In this document: piece by piece, positions 19,365 through 28,160 of the stretch
How positions within the stretch are numbered: position 1 is the first letter of the stretch
Layout: every line of letters begins with the position of its first letter
NCBI RefSeq assembly: GCF_000307025.1
Contig: NC_018584.1
Location: 1,488,001 to 1,552,000 of the forward strand
From: Listeria monocytogenes ATCC 19117
Lineage (GTDB): Bacteria; Bacillota; Bacilli; Lactobacillales; Listeriaceae
Length of the DNA: 64,000 nucleotides
Direction of reading: 5' to 3'
Notes under the pieces: generated by a model
Seen by the model: only the letters and a program-made list of their open reading frames with translations
What the model was told of the DNA's origin: nothing
Database searches by the model: none
Position numbers and translations under genes: made by a program

Positions 19365-21524
19365 TTATTTCAAAGTCGCTTCAAAGCCTTTTCCAAATGT
19401 ATAAGTTATTTCCCCTTGTACATCTGTTCGTAAAATTGTTACTCCTGCTGTTTCTAGTGTATTAATAGTTTCTGCGTGTGGATGACCAAAGCGATTGTTT
19501 AACCCGCATGAAATAACTGCAAAAGTCGGCTTCACTTTTTGAATAAATTCTTTGGAACTGGAGGTCTTGCTACCATGATGCCCTACTTTCAAAATATCTG
19601 CTTTGATAGGTTGTTCTGATATGCCCTTTTCTCCGTTCGCCTCTAAATCACCAGTAAAAAGCCATATTTTACCATCTAATACTGCCTTTAATACAATAGA
19701 GTCATCATTTCCTCCTTCTCCTGCTTTATCGGGATATAAGCATTCGAAACTGTTTTCGCCAATTTGCCACTTGGCCCCGGCTAAAATAATTGTCTGTTTC
19801 ACTTTTGGCATCGCAGCGAGAGCTTCTTTCATGATAGGTTTATTTTCTGCTCCTTTAGCAAAAATAAGCTCTTTAATAGTAATGTTTTTCTGTAAATCAT
19901 CAAGTCCTTCCATGTGGTCAGCATCGCTATGTGTAATAATTACTTTATCTAAGCTATTAATTCCTTTTGATTTTAACACTGGGCTAAGTGTACTTCCGCC
20001 TATTGTAAATGGTTTTCTTTTCTTAGCCCATGCTTCTTTTTCAAATGGAAGTTGGCCTCCAGTATCTATTAAATAATTCCCTTGATTGTATGGTAGTTGA
20101 ATTAAAATGCTATCCCCTTGCCCCACATCGATAAAACTAACTTTTCCACTAAAATTAAAACTAGCTAAATAACATAATAAACAAAAACAAATGAATATCC
20201 CTAAAGGAAACTTTTTCTTTTGCCACTGGCTGAAGACGATGATGATAGTTATAATGGTTAGCACTAATATAACGGTGTTTGGCCTCCCTGTTACAATAGT
20301 CTGATGCGGAATCTTGGCGAAAATGTAGGTTAATTTTTCTACCAATTGTATAAAGAATGTAAGCATTGCTTCAGGAAAATGAAATATTTCTGTTGAAAAA
20401 AAAGACAGCACAAACACAGTTAGACAACCTGGCAAAATAATCATCGTAAAAATGGGCACATAAATTAAATTAAAGAATATCCCTACCCATGAAAATGAGT
20501 AAAAATGATACATCATGACAGCTGAAGACATGATGGTTGAAATGAAGGAAATAGCAAGTGACTTAGTAAATGCGTTCTGCTGTCTGGTTAGTATTTGTCT
20601 TGACGATAAAATAATTCCAAACGATACTGCATAAGATAGTTGAAAACCTACTTCTCTAATGATATACGGTTGCAAGAGGAAAAACAGAATAAAGGACAAA
20701 CAAATGGCAGAAAACGAACTCCATTTAGTAGTATATTTTTCTGACAATAAAAGTAATGCTGTCATTGTAGCAGCTCGTATGACTGGCGGATTTGCTCCTG
20801 TAAGGATAACGTAAAATGGTAAGAAAACAAGTAGACAAGTGATGGCTCTATCCCTTGTAATACCGAATTTTAGTAGGAGAAAATATATTGCCCCTATTAA
20901 TAAATTCACGTGAAGTCCAGAGATAGCTAGCAAATGGACAACACCCATTTGTTGATAAACTTCATACATTTCGGGGGAAAAGCCGTTTTTCTCTCCACTA
21001 ATTAATGCGAGACAATAAGGAGAAATGGTTGGAGATATTTTTTCGGTTAAATGGGTAATTATTTTCAAACGTATATTTTGAAGTTTCATTAGGAAAGATG
21101 GTGAGAATTGACTGGAAATAGCAAGATTACTTGCTCGAAGTATATAGTGTACATTTTGGTTCTTTAAATAAGTTTGGTAATTGAATTGATTTTGATTGCG
21201 GTTGACGGAAGGTGTTTCTATATTTGCAGAAACAGAAATAAACTGTCCGTAATGGAGCTTTTTTAGTTTTTGTTGTTCCTCTTCCGTTGTAATTTTATAA
21301 CTCAATTGAAATTTTTCTTTTTCGCAGCGTACAAAAGTTTGAAAACTATCTCCATCGATTTTTAAATTATCTATAATTTGACAGTTCCCATTATATTCAG
21401 TTGCTGTAAAAGAGGAAGTATTGAATTTTTCTATTACAAACAAAAAACTATAGGTTAGAAAATAAATGAGGACAAAAAGAAGAATAATTTTGGATTTTTT
21501 AATAAAAGCAATTAAACCTAGCAA
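19365..21524 (-). CDS. comEC: Competence DNA channel ComEC/Rec2 (start uncertain)
   Basis: ComEC is the inner-membrane channel that takes up single-stranded DNA in transformation. The given span begins at the first ordinary start codon, a TTG at 21524 (719 residues), which has no ribosome-binding site. The open frame continues 27 codons upstream to an ATC at 21603-21605, 5 nt after GGAGGGG, and those codons encode a hydrophobic helix expected as the first membrane segment. The true protein may therefore be about 746 residues with a non-standard start, or translation may be impaired. The competence core with SGLHVNLLIG lies near 200, and the C-terminal metallo-beta-lactamase-like domain has HSDADHMEG near 535. 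Confidence 0.9.
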   Translation of the reverse strand: MLGLIAFIKKSKIILLFVLIYFLTYSFLFVIEKFNTSSFTATEYNGNCQIIDNLKIDGDSFQTFVRCEKEKFQLSYKITTEEEQQKLKKLHYGQFISVSANIETPSVNRNQNQFNYQTYLKNQNVHYILRASNLAISSQFSPSFLMKLQNIRLKIITHLTEKISPTISPYCLALISGEKNGFSPEMYEVYQQMGVVHLLAISGLHVNLLIGAIYFLLLKFGITRDRAITCLLVFLPFYVILTGANPPVIRAATMTALLLLSEKYTTKWSSFSAICLSFILFFLLQPYIIREVGFQLSYAVSFGIILSSRQILTRQQNAFTKSLAISFISTIMSSAVMMYHFYSFSWVGIFFNLIYVPIFTMIILPGCLTVFVLSFFSTEIFHFPEAMLTFFIQLVEKLTYIFAKIPHQTIVTGRPNTVILVLTIITIIIVFSQWQKKKFPLGIFICFCLLCYLASFNFSGKVSFIDVGQGDSILIQLPYNQGNYLIDTGGQLPFEKEAWAKKRKPFTIGGSTLSPVLKSKGINSLDKVIITHSDADHMEGLDDLQKNITIKELIFAKGAENKPIMKEALAAMPKVKQTIILAGAKWQIGENSFECLYPDKAGEGGNDDSIVLKAVLDGKIWLFTGDLEANGEKGISEQPIKADILKVGHHGSKTSSSKEFIQKVKPTFAVISCGLNNRFGHPHAETINTLETAGVTILRTDVQGEITYTFGKGFEATLK

Positions 21525-21621
21525 ACAAATACATATGGGAACGATAGAGCTTGTAAAATTCGCACAAACAATAGCTAAAACAATAATAGCTAAATATCGC
21601 TCGATAACGTCCCCTCCCTAT

Positions 21622-22182
21622 TTAGTTCAATTTCTCTGAGATGTTTTGATAAAGTTGCTCTGCTTTTTCTGGTTCGATATTTACTTCCACTGCAGCTTCT
21701 TTTACTAAAGTATGCATTTTTTCTCCATTCCAATTGTTTACTTGAAGAACAGATTCATCAAATTCTACTTTTTGTAATTCGACGCCAGCAATGTTAAATA
21801 ATTCTAAAGCGTACGGATGGTTTTTGTAGTCTTTAGCGAAATACACTTTCTTTATACCTGCTTGAATAATAGATTTCGTACAAGCAAGACAAGGGAAATG
21901 CGTTACATATAATTCAGCTTTATCTGTCGTTGCACCAAATTTAGCACATTGTAAAATCGCGTTCATCTCTGCATGTATTGTTCGAATGCAGTGACCGTCT
22001 ACAACATAACAGCCGTGTTCTGCACAATGATCGCCACCAGCGATGGACCCATTATATCCGCCCGCAATAATACGTTTATCTCGAACTATTGTCGCACCGA
22101 CCATTAGTCGTGTACACGTGCTCCTAGATGATATTAGATGACTTTGCGCCATAAAAAACTGATCCCATGCGATTCTCTGCAC
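21622..22182 (-). CDS. comEB: dCMP deaminase-like ComEB
   Basis: A 186-residue member of the deoxycytidylate deaminase family, converting dCMP to dUMP; it is encoded within the come operon though not needed for DNA uptake in Bacillus. The zinc motifs HAEMNAIL near 72 and PCLACTKS near 99 are intact. The start is a GTG at 22180-22182 with GGGAG 8 nt upstream; an ATG ten codons later is an alternative. It lies between comEA and comEC. Confidence 0.93.
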   Translation of the reverse strand: MQRIAWDQFFMAQSHLISSRSTCTRLMVGATIVRDKRIIAGGYNGSIAGGDHCAEHGCYVVDGHCIRTIHAEMNAILQCAKFGATTDKAELYVTHFPCLACTKSIIQAGIKKVYFAKDYKNHPYALELFNIAGVELQKVEFDESVLQVNNWNGEKMHTLVKEAAVEVNIEPEKAEQLYQNISEKLN

Positions 22183-22253
22183 ATTAAAAACTCCCTTATG
22201 ATTTGATAAATATTAGTATAGGTGTTTAGAAGGAAGTTCGTCAACCACTTTTA

Positions 22254-22853
22254 TTAATTAACATCCAAATATTCTTTTAATTTCTCTACTGTTTTTTCGC
22301 CGATGCCTGAAACATTTTTTAAATCTTCTATTGTTTGGAATAAGCCTTCTTTTTCTCGGTACTCTATTATCGCTGTTGCCTTCGATTCTCCAATCCCTGG
22401 GACTTGTTGTAAATCGTCCTTCGTTGCACTGTTAAGGTTAATTTTCGCAGAACCGGTACTTGCTTCTTCTGTGTTAGCTCCTTGTGTTGCGGGACCTTCT
22501 TCTCCCTTTTTATAAACGTAGATACTCATCTCGTCTTTTAGTTTTTCAGCTAAATTCAATTTACTGCAATCGGCTTCAGCTGTGAGCCCTCCTGCAATTT
22601 TCACCACATCTTGAACTCTAGCGTCCATTGGCAGTTTATAGACACCAGGGGTCCTTACTGCTCCTTTAATGTCAATATAAACTTCATTTGATAATTTTGT
22701 TTCTTCTTTCGGTTTTTCTTCTTTCGTTACTGCTTGATTGGCAGTTACAGCATCAGATTTACTATCTGGTATCCAAATATAAACTAAACCAGCACAAAGA
22801 ATAGCAATCCCTATTAAGATATAATTTTTGTGTTTTTTTACTAAGTCCATCAT
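22254..22853 (-). CDS. comEA: Competence DNA receptor ComEA
   Basis: A membrane-anchored DNA-binding receptor of the transformation machinery. After an N-terminal membrane helix (about 8-26) come a variable linker, an SLBB-type domain (VYIDIKGAVRTPGVY near 70) and a C-terminal double helix-hairpin-helix with VPGIGESKA and VSGIGEKT. The start is uncertain: ATG codons at 22853 and 22850 follow GGTGAT, while an ATG at 22886 has no ribosome-binding site. The comER gene that precedes comEA divergently in B. subtilis is absent. Confidence 0.93.
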   Translation of the reverse strand: MMDLVKKHKNYILIGIAILCAGLVYIWIPDSKSDAVTANQAVTKEEKPKEETKLSNEVYIDIKGAVRTPGVYKLPMDARVQDVVKIAGGLTAEADCSKLNLAEKLKDEMSIYVYKKGEEGPATQGANTEEASTGSAKINLNSATKDDLQQVPGIGESKATAIIEYREKEGLFQTIEDLKNVSGIGEKTVEKLKEYLDVN

Positions 22854-22930
22854 CCATATCACCGTCCTTAATATACTATTCGCCATGCTAGGACAAATTC
22901 CTTTTTGATAGTTTAAGGTGAAAATCGCAC

Positions 22931-22964
22931 AAAAAAAGAAAGTAATAATGAAAAATTACTTTCT
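22931..22964 (-). terminator. Terminator after methyltransferase gene
   Basis: AGAAAGTAAT and ATTACTTTCT arms with an 8-nt loop and seven Ts on the minus strand. The 5' arm overlaps the stop codon of the methyltransferase gene. Confidence 0.88.
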
Positions 22965-23687
22965 TGCTGCGAAAAAGATTCTTTCGCTCGTATTATTGGG
23001 TTTTTCATGACTAAAATCGGCATAAATATCAATTTTCGTAAAACCATATTTTTTTAATATATTTTCATAAGTAGCGATTGGATAGGTGCGTTCTTTATGC
23101 AGTTCGTCCACGCGATTATACGTGTCATCTTCATCTAAAATATAGAAGGTAAGTTCATGTTCGACAGAATGCGGATGTTCGCCAGGAAATGAATTCCAAA
23201 TCGTCGAAATCTCTTCATCGCTATCTCCGTATGAATAATCTTTAAACCCTTGATCTACTTTAAAGACGGAATGTACGTCAAATAAAAATAAGCCATTTGG
23301 TTCTAAATGCACTGATACAGCTTGAATAGTAGCCTCAAGAGCTTGTTCTGTTTCCAAATAATTAAGTGAATCACAGAAGCATGTAACTACATCAAACGTT
23401 TGCTTTAATGCTAACTTGGACATATCTTGTTCTATAATCGGCAAATTGATTTCAGCCGCTGCCACTTTTTCTTTAGCAACTGCCACCATTTCTTTTGATA
23501 AATCCACACCAGTAACTTGATGACCAGAAAAACTTAAACGTAGCGCAAATTCAGCTGTTCCACAAGCCAAATCAAGTATTTTTTTAGGAGTATCTCCAAT
23601 GAAATGAGCCGTGAATTCTAGCCATTCATCATAAAGTTCGGAATCCATTAATCTATCATAGAAACCCGGAAAATATTCGTAACTCAT
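22956..23687 (-). CDS. SAM-dependent methyltransferase (YqeM-like)
   Basis: A class I methyltransferase of 243 residues with the SAM motif ILDLACGTAEFALRL near 37-51 and an acidic loop GVDLSKEM near 60. Its substrate is unknown. Its position after rsfS and before comEA matches B. subtilis yqeM. It lies between two terminators, so it may depend on read-through from rsfS or on its own promoter, which I could not identify. Confidence 0.85.
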   Translation of the reverse strand: MSYEYFPGFYDRLMDSELYDEWLEFTAHFIGDTPKKILDLACGTAEFALRLSFSGHQVTGVDLSKEMVAVAKEKVAAAEINLPIIEQDMSKLALKQTFDVVTCFCDSLNYLETEQALEATIQAVSVHLEPNGLFLFDVHSVFKVDQGFKDYSYGDSDEEISTIWNSFPGEHPHSVEHELTFYILDEDDTYNRVDELHKERTYPIATYENILKKYGFTKIDIYADFSHEKPNNTSERIFFAARK

Positions 23688-23700
23688 AGTAATTTCTCCT

Positions 23701-23742
23701 TAAAAAAACAGACGAGAATTCCCTCGCCTGTTCTGTTTTTTA
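23701..23742 (-). terminator. Terminator after rsfS
   Basis: AACAGACGAG and CTCGCCTGTT arms around AATTCC, with T runs on both sides; on the minus strand seven Ts follow. It ends the yqeG-rsfS unit just after the rsfS stop. Confidence 0.88.
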
Positions 23743-24099
23743 TTAAGAAATAAACGCAGCAGAAACGTCCACGAGTGGCGCATCTCCCCAAAGTTTTTCT
23801 AAGTTATAGTAAGAACGTTCTTCTTTATGGAACACATGGATAATAACATCACCTAAGTCGATTAAAATCCACTTTGCCGCATCAAAACCTTCTAAACGCT
23901 TCACATCTACTTGGTTTTCTAACGCTTTTTCTTTAATTTCACGAGCGATTGCTTGCACTTGTTTGTCTGAATTACCGTGACAGATAACAAAGTAATCCGC
24001 AAAGCTTGATAACCCCTTCATGTCTAGTGCTAAAATATCCTCTGCTCTTTTATCGTCTGCTGCCTTAGCAGTCAGCATTAATGTATCATAACTGTTCAA
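23743..24099 (-). CDS. rsfS: Ribosomal silencing factor RsfS
   Basis: RsfS binds ribosomal protein L14 and blocks subunit joining under poor nutrition. The 118-residue protein has the conserved KAADDKRAEDI, DYFVICHGNSDKQVQAI and WILIDLGDVIIHVF segments. The start appears to be a TTG at 24097-24099, about 12 nt after AAGGAG, which gives the usual family length. It lies 4 nt after yqeK. Confidence 0.95.
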   Translation of the reverse strand: MNSYDTLMLTAKAADDKRAEDILALDMKGLSSFADYFVICHGNSDKQVQAIAREIKEKALENQVDVKRLEGFDAAKWILIDLGDVIIHVFHKEERSYYNLEKLWGDAPLVDVSAAFIS

Positions 24100-24103
24100 A
24101 TTA

Positions 24104-24679
24104 TTAATAGTCTCCTTCCAAATTTAAATTAACGAAATAATTGTAGGCATCCAGTGTATCTGGAAAAACCAATTGTTGCTTTTTGACTAAGTGCGTAATC
24201 GTATTCGATAAAGCGAATAACATTGCTTCGTTAAGCGATTTAAGTGCTAATCTGCGTGCTTTATATACGCCGGGAAATGTTCTTCCTTGTTCTGTATAGT
24301 CAGCTAAGTAGATAAGTTTATCGAAATCAGACATCGTCGCGCTTCCTGTCGTATGCAGACGAATCGCTTCTAGTATTTCTGTATCAGTAATACCAAATTC
24401 TTTTTCTGCCAGATAGGCGCCAACAGGAGCGTGCCACAGCGAACGATGAAAAGAAAGTAAACGCGGATCATAACCCTCGTCCTCGATAATTTTTCTCGCT
24501 TTATCATCGTCATAGTACTTAGCATAATCATGTAGCAAAGCGGTTATTCGTGCTTTTTCTACATCCATATGATAATGTTCTGCAAGTTCTACAGCTGCTT
24601 TTTCTACGCCTAAAGTGTGTTTAAATCGAGCATTAGGCATAGCTGCTTCTACTTTTTTTAGCATTTCATTTCTTTCCAT
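24104..24679 (-). CDS. yqeK: HD-domain Ap4A hydrolase YqeK
   Basis: An HD-domain hydrolase of the YqeK family, reported to be a symmetrical diadenosine tetraphosphatase in Firmicutes. The 191-residue protein has ligands in [11 protein letters not shown] (about 17-27), LLHDYAKYY (about 50) and HAPVGAYLA. The ATG at 24679 follows AAGGAG and overlaps nadD by 14 nt. It is part of the nadD-yqeK-rsfS set conserved in Bacilli. Confidence 0.93.
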   Translation of the reverse strand: MERNEMLKKVEAAMPNARFKHTLGVEKAAVELAEHYHMDVEKARITALLHDYAKYYDDDKARKIIEDEGYDPRLLSFHRSLWHAPVGAYLAEKEFGITDTEILEAIRLHTTGSATMSDFDKLIYLADYTEQGRTFPGVYKARRLALKSLNEAMLFALSNTITHLVKKQQLVFPDTLDAYNYFVNLNLEGDY

Positions 24680-25232
24680 AAAGTTGATGCTCCTTTATAT
24701 ATGACCATACTTTTTCTGGTAAAAAGGTGCTCGCGTTCTCAATATTATTTCTAATTTCCGTAGAAGAAATCGTCGTTTCTGGCATATTGATTTTAACGAT
24801 ATCATACGGAACCTCCGTCTGATAACTGGGGCGATTAACCCCAACGAATGTCACCATTTTTACTAAGTCATCTATATGATACCACTTTGGCAAATATTCT
24901 ACCATGTCCCCGCCGATAATGAAATAAAAATCTGTATCCGGCTGTTCGCTTATCATATCACGCATTGTGTCATACGTATAGGACTTTCCCGCGCGCATGA
25001 GTTCACGTGTATCAATTTCAAAGGAATCTATACCTTCTATCATTAATTGAAGCATTTCTACACGCTCATCATTTGAAGCCATACCACTGATATGTTTATG
25101 AGGCGGAATTTTATTAGGTAAAAAAAGAATTTTCTCAAGTCCTAGTTGCTTCTTAGCCTCTTCTGCCATGCGGAGGTGCGCTAAATGCGGCGGATCAAAA
25201 GTCCCACCTAAGATGCCGACTTTATGTTTCAT
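24666..25232 (-). CDS. nadD: Nicotinate-nucleotide adenylyltransferase
   Basis: NadD converts nicotinate mononucleotide plus ATP to deamido-NAD. The 188-residue protein has the nucleotidyltransferase signature [12 protein letters not shown] (about 9-20) and the C-terminal ISSTEIR motif near 155. It is full length. It lies 17 nt after yhbY and overlaps yqeK. Confidence 0.97.
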   Translation of the reverse strand: MKHKVGILGGTFDPPHLAHLRMAEEAKKQLGLEKILFLPNKIPPHKHISGMASNDERVEMLQLMIEGIDSFEIDTRELMRAGKSYTYDTMRDMISEQPDTDFYFIIGGDMVEYLPKWYHIDDLVKMVTFVGVNRPSYQTEVPYDIVKINMPETTISSTEIRNNIENASTFLPEKVWSYIKEHQLYGKK

Positions 25233-25249
25233 CGTAGGTTCCTCCCGAT

Positions 25250-25540
25250 TTATGGCAACTTAATTTGTTGCTTGTTTACAGAAGTTTTGTACAGAATAAT
25301 CGTTCTGCCAATGACTTGAACGATTTCCGCGCCTGAACGAGCACTAATTTTTTCTGCAACGGTTTGTTTATCTTCTTCGCAATTTTGTAGAATCGAGATT
25401 TTAATTAATTCTCTCGCTTCTAGTGCTTCTTTTACGTGGATAATTAAGTTTGGTGATACGCTTCCTTTTCCTACTTGGAAAATGGGTTGGATATTATGCG
25501 CTTCTTTTCTTAAAAAACGTTTTTGTGTAGCTGTTAACAT
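25250..25540 (-). CDS. yhbY: CRM-domain RNA-binding protein YhbY
   Basis: A small CRM-domain protein that binds pre-50S particles and aids ribosome assembly. The 96-residue chain begins [15 protein letters not shown] and has the KH-like [10 protein letters not shown] and [12 protein letters not shown] segments. The ATG at 25538-25540 shares one base with the aroE stop (TAATG); an in-frame ATG at 25609 would lie inside aroE and is not supported. Confidence 0.94.
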   Translation of the reverse strand: MLTATQKRFLRKEAHNIQPIFQVGKGSVSPNLIIHVKEALEARELIKISILQNCEEDKQTVAEKISARSGAEIVQVIGRTIILYKTSVNKQQIKLP

Positions 25541-26361
25541 TAGTTTCCTCCTAATTGTTCGAGTACTGCTTCTTTCATCAGTGATCGCTCTGGTTTTATC
25601 CCAGTCCATATTTCAAAGGCAAGTGCCCCTTGATTAACAAACATCGGTAAGCCATTTTGGGTAATAGCTCCATTTTTCTTTGCTTCTTTCAAAAAGGCTG
25701 TTTCGGCTGGATTATAAATAATATCAGAACAAATCGTTCCTTTTTTTACATTAGCCAGCGAAATTGGGCTTTTGTTTTTGGAAGCTTCTAAACCGATAGA
25801 TGTTGTTTGAATGATAACCGTAAAATCAGCCAGTTGTTTTTCTGCTTCTTCTAGTGTGACGGCGTGATGATTTTCATTATCTTTCGTCATTTCTATCGCT
25901 TTTTCCGTTGTACGATTAGTAACGGTTATTTTAGCATCCGTGTGAGTGGAAAGCGCTAGGTAAATTGCCTTGCTTGCGCCACCCGCACCGGTAATTAAAA
26001 TAGAATCATCTTCTGTAATTGAGCGGATTTCTTCTAATCCTTCTAAGTAGCCTTTGCCATCTGTATTAAATCCGTACCATTTGTCCTCTTTTTTTAGCAC
26101 AGTATTCACTGCGCCAGAAGCTGCTGCAAGATCCTCTAATTCATCTAAAAATGGTAAAATACGCTCTTTAAATGGTGTTGTAATATTAAATCCACGCACT
26201 CCAGAATCCATTAATTTTTTGATTTCTGTTTCAAAAGCGTCTTCTTCTATTAAAACAGAGTTATACTCCGCATTCATTCCAAGTTCTTGGAAAATCCGAT
26301 TTTGCATAGCTGGTGATAACGAGTGACGAATAGGATTTCCGATAACAACATATTTTTCCAA
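25540..26361 (-). CDS. aroE: Shikimate dehydrogenase
   Basis: AroE reduces 3-dehydroshikimate to shikimate with NADPH in aromatic amino acid synthesis. The 273-residue protein has the substrate motif NPIRHSLSPAMQN near 8-20, the catalytic lysine in NITTPFKE near 65, an aspartate in NTDGKGY near 101, and the nucleotide loop ITGAGGASKAI near 125. It lies between yqeH and yhbY, the same neighbours as in Bacillus. Confidence 0.96.
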   Translation of the reverse strand: MEKYVVIGNPIRHSLSPAMQNRIFQELGMNAEYNSVLIEEDAFETEIKKLMDSGVRGFNITTPFKERILPFLDELEDLAAASGAVNTVLKKEDKWYGFNTDGKGYLEGLEEIRSITEDDSILITGAGGASKAIYLALSTHTDAKITVTNRTTEKAIEMTKDNENHHAVTLEEAEKQLADFTVIIQTTSIGLEASKNKSPISLANVKKGTICSDIIYNPAETAFLKEAKKNGAITQNGLPMFVNQGALAFEIWTGIKPERSLMKEAVLEQLGGN

Positions 26362-26380
26362 ATGATAGGCCTCCTTCGTT

Positions 26381-27481
26381 TTAAACGAGTGATGTCCGGA
26401 TAGTTGCGCTCACGCCTTCAGGAACCCACGCAGTAACTTTCGCGCCGCCTTCTGGAATTGTCACCCAGCCGAGTCCGGAAAAGACAATATCCGCTTTTTC
26501 TTTTATTGTAAAAGAATACGGAACTAGCTTAGGAAGTGTCTCCATCCCTTCTTCTGTAGGCGGTTGAAGCACTATTCCTGCTTGTTTTTCGTATAACGCA
26601 TCCGCTTTTTCTAATTTTGTCCGGTGAATTGGTAGATTATTAGATACATAGACTACTAATGATTTGCGACCACCTGAAACATAATCTAAGCGAGCAAGCG
26701 CCCCTAAAAATAGGGTTTGTTCTTCGTTTAATTGGAAGACAGCTGGTTTTACTTCTTTTTTAGGTGTAATAGCTTTTAACGTTGTTGTATCAATGAAATG
26801 TGCCATTTGGTGATGGTTAATAATTCCTGGTGTGTCAACAAGTACATTGCCATCTGCTAATGGGATTTCGATTTTATCAAGCGTTGTTCCTGGGAATTGA
26901 GAGGTTGTAATGACATTGTTTTCCCCGGATGCTTGTTTAATAATACGATTGATTAGCGTTGATTTACCAACGTTTGTACAACCGACAACATAGACATCTT
27001 GTCCATTTCGCAATTCTTCAATTTTCTCTAAAAGAGTATCAAAACCGTGGCCTTTCTCAGCGCTAACTAATACGACATCTGTCGCCGCCAAGCCTTGCTC
27101 TTTGGCACGAGTTCTCATCCAACGTGTCAACTTATCACGTTTTAATGATTTTGGTAATACATCTTCTTTGTTCCCGACAAGTAATACCGGATTACTTCCT
27201 GCAAAACGAGGAAGTCCAGGTAACCAACTACCATCGAAATCAAAAATATCTACTACATAAACAATTAAAGCTTGTTTCGAACTAATTTGATTTAAAATAC
27301 GTAAAAAATCATCGTCTGTTAGGGCAACATCTTGAATTTCATTGTAATGTTTTAGACGAAAACATCTTTTACAAATAACTTGCTCATTGTTCAGGGATGA
27401 TTTTGGAGCATAGCCGATTTTATCAGGGTCTTCTGTTTGAATAACCGCGCCACAACCAATACATCTAATTTCTTCTGTCAA
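26381..27481 (-). CDS. yqeH: Circularly permuted GTPase YqeH
   Basis: YqeH is a ribosome-assembly GTPase needed for 30S biogenesis. The N-terminal zinc finger has CIGCG and CKRCF pairs. The GTPase motifs are in permuted order: NKED near 105, SAEKGHG near 145, P-loop GCTNVGKSTL near 172, then DTPG near 217. The start is a TTG at 27481, 7 nt after GGAGG, giving 366 residues and a 4-nt overlap with yqeG; the ATG at 27496 lies upstream of that ribosome-binding site. Confidence 0.94.
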   Translation of the reverse strand: MTEEIRCIGCGAVIQTEDPDKIGYAPKSSLNNEQVICKRCFRLKHYNEIQDVALTDDDFLRILNQISSKQALIVYVVDIFDFDGSWLPGLPRFAGSNPVLLVGNKEDVLPKSLKRDKLTRWMRTRAKEQGLAATDVVLVSAEKGHGFDTLLEKIEELRNGQDVYVVGCTNVGKSTLINRIIKQASGENNVITTSQFPGTTLDKIEIPLADGNVLVDTPGIINHHQMAHFIDTTTLKAITPKKEVKPAVFQLNEEQTLFLGALARLDYVSGGRKSLVVYVSNNLPIHRTKLEKADALYEKQAGIVLQPPTEEGMETLPKLVPYSFTIKEKADIVFSGLGWVTIPEGGAKVTAWVPEGVSATIRTSLV

Positions 27482-27999
27482 AGTGATTCCTCCCACTTAA
27501 TTTGGTTTTTCTTTGCTAATCGTTTTAAAATAACGCTTTCCATCATTCGATTTAATTTTGTCGCCATACCATCTGTTTGTTTTACAGGGCGAACAAAAAT
27601 AGTTGTTAATTTTTGACGGTTTCCACCGAATATATCTGTCATAATTTGATCGCCAATCATCACAGTTTCTTCTGGTGTTGCATCCATTTCTTTTAATGCC
27701 CAGCGGAAATTAGCGCCTAAGGGTTTTTTTGCCCGGGCTAAATAAGGAACATCGATTGCTTTTGCCACACGAGCAACTCGTTCTTCGTTATTGTTAGAAA
27801 AAATCATTACTTTGATTCCTTCTTCTTTCAATATAGTAAACCAGTTGATAACTTCATCCGTTGCGTCTAGTTGATCCCATGCAAGCAGCGTATTATCAAG
27901 ATCAGTCAAAATAGTAGTCTTTCCCATTTTGCGAAGTTGTGCTGCTGTAATTCCAAATGGAGTATTCAACATTTTATCTGGTGAGAATTGCTTTAACAC
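27478..27999 (-). CDS. yqeG: HAD-family phosphatase YqeG
   Basis: A HAD (class IIIA) phosphatase of the YqeG family; the physiological substrate is not settled, with homologues reported as phosphatidylglycerophosphatases. The nucleophile motif TDLDNT contains Asp33 and Asp35; a C-terminal MIGDQIMTDIFGGNR motif is also present. I chose the GTG at 27999, 7 nt after GAGGTG, giving 173 residues; an ATG at 28014 overlaps that site. It is first in the yqeG-yqeH-aroE-yhbY-nadD-yqeK-rsfS unit. Confidence 0.92.
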   Translation of the reverse strand: MLKQFSPDKMLNTPFGITAAQLRKMGKTTILTDLDNTLLAWDQLDATDEVINWFTILKEEGIKVMIFSNNNEERVARVAKAIDVPYLARAKKPLGANFRWALKEMDATPEETVMIGDQIMTDIFGGNRQKLTTIFVRPVKQTDGMATKLNRMMESVILKRLAKKNQIKWEESL

Positions 28000-28116
28000 G
28001 TATTGGCACCTCATTCTTTTATTTAGTACAGTCTATTCTATAATACATTCAATTAGACTAATAATCTATAAATTTTACCATCTTTCTGCTTATTTTACAA
28101 AAAAACCTTAGAAAAA

Positions 28117-28125
28117 TGCTATAAT
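28117..28125 (+). promoter_or_regulatory. Extended -10 promoter of pepF
   Basis: TGCTATAAT is a full extended -10 (TGn-TATAAT) 35 nt upstream of the pepF start; the -35 region is only TTACAA at a 19-nt spacing. Confidence 0.65.
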
Positions 28126-28160
28126 ATGAAAGGAAACGTTATTTTTAAGGAGGTAAACAA

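Noticed and set aside
19603..20076. Open frame of 157 codons on the plus strand
   Set aside because: It is antisense to the metallo-beta-lactamase domain of comEC, with no recognisable motif or translation signal.
28015..28110. ATTAG-A-CTAAT palindrome in the yqeG/pepF gap as an operator
   Set aside because: It is a single 11-bp AT-rich palindrome with no known family match; in AT-rich intergenic DNA it may well occur by chance.
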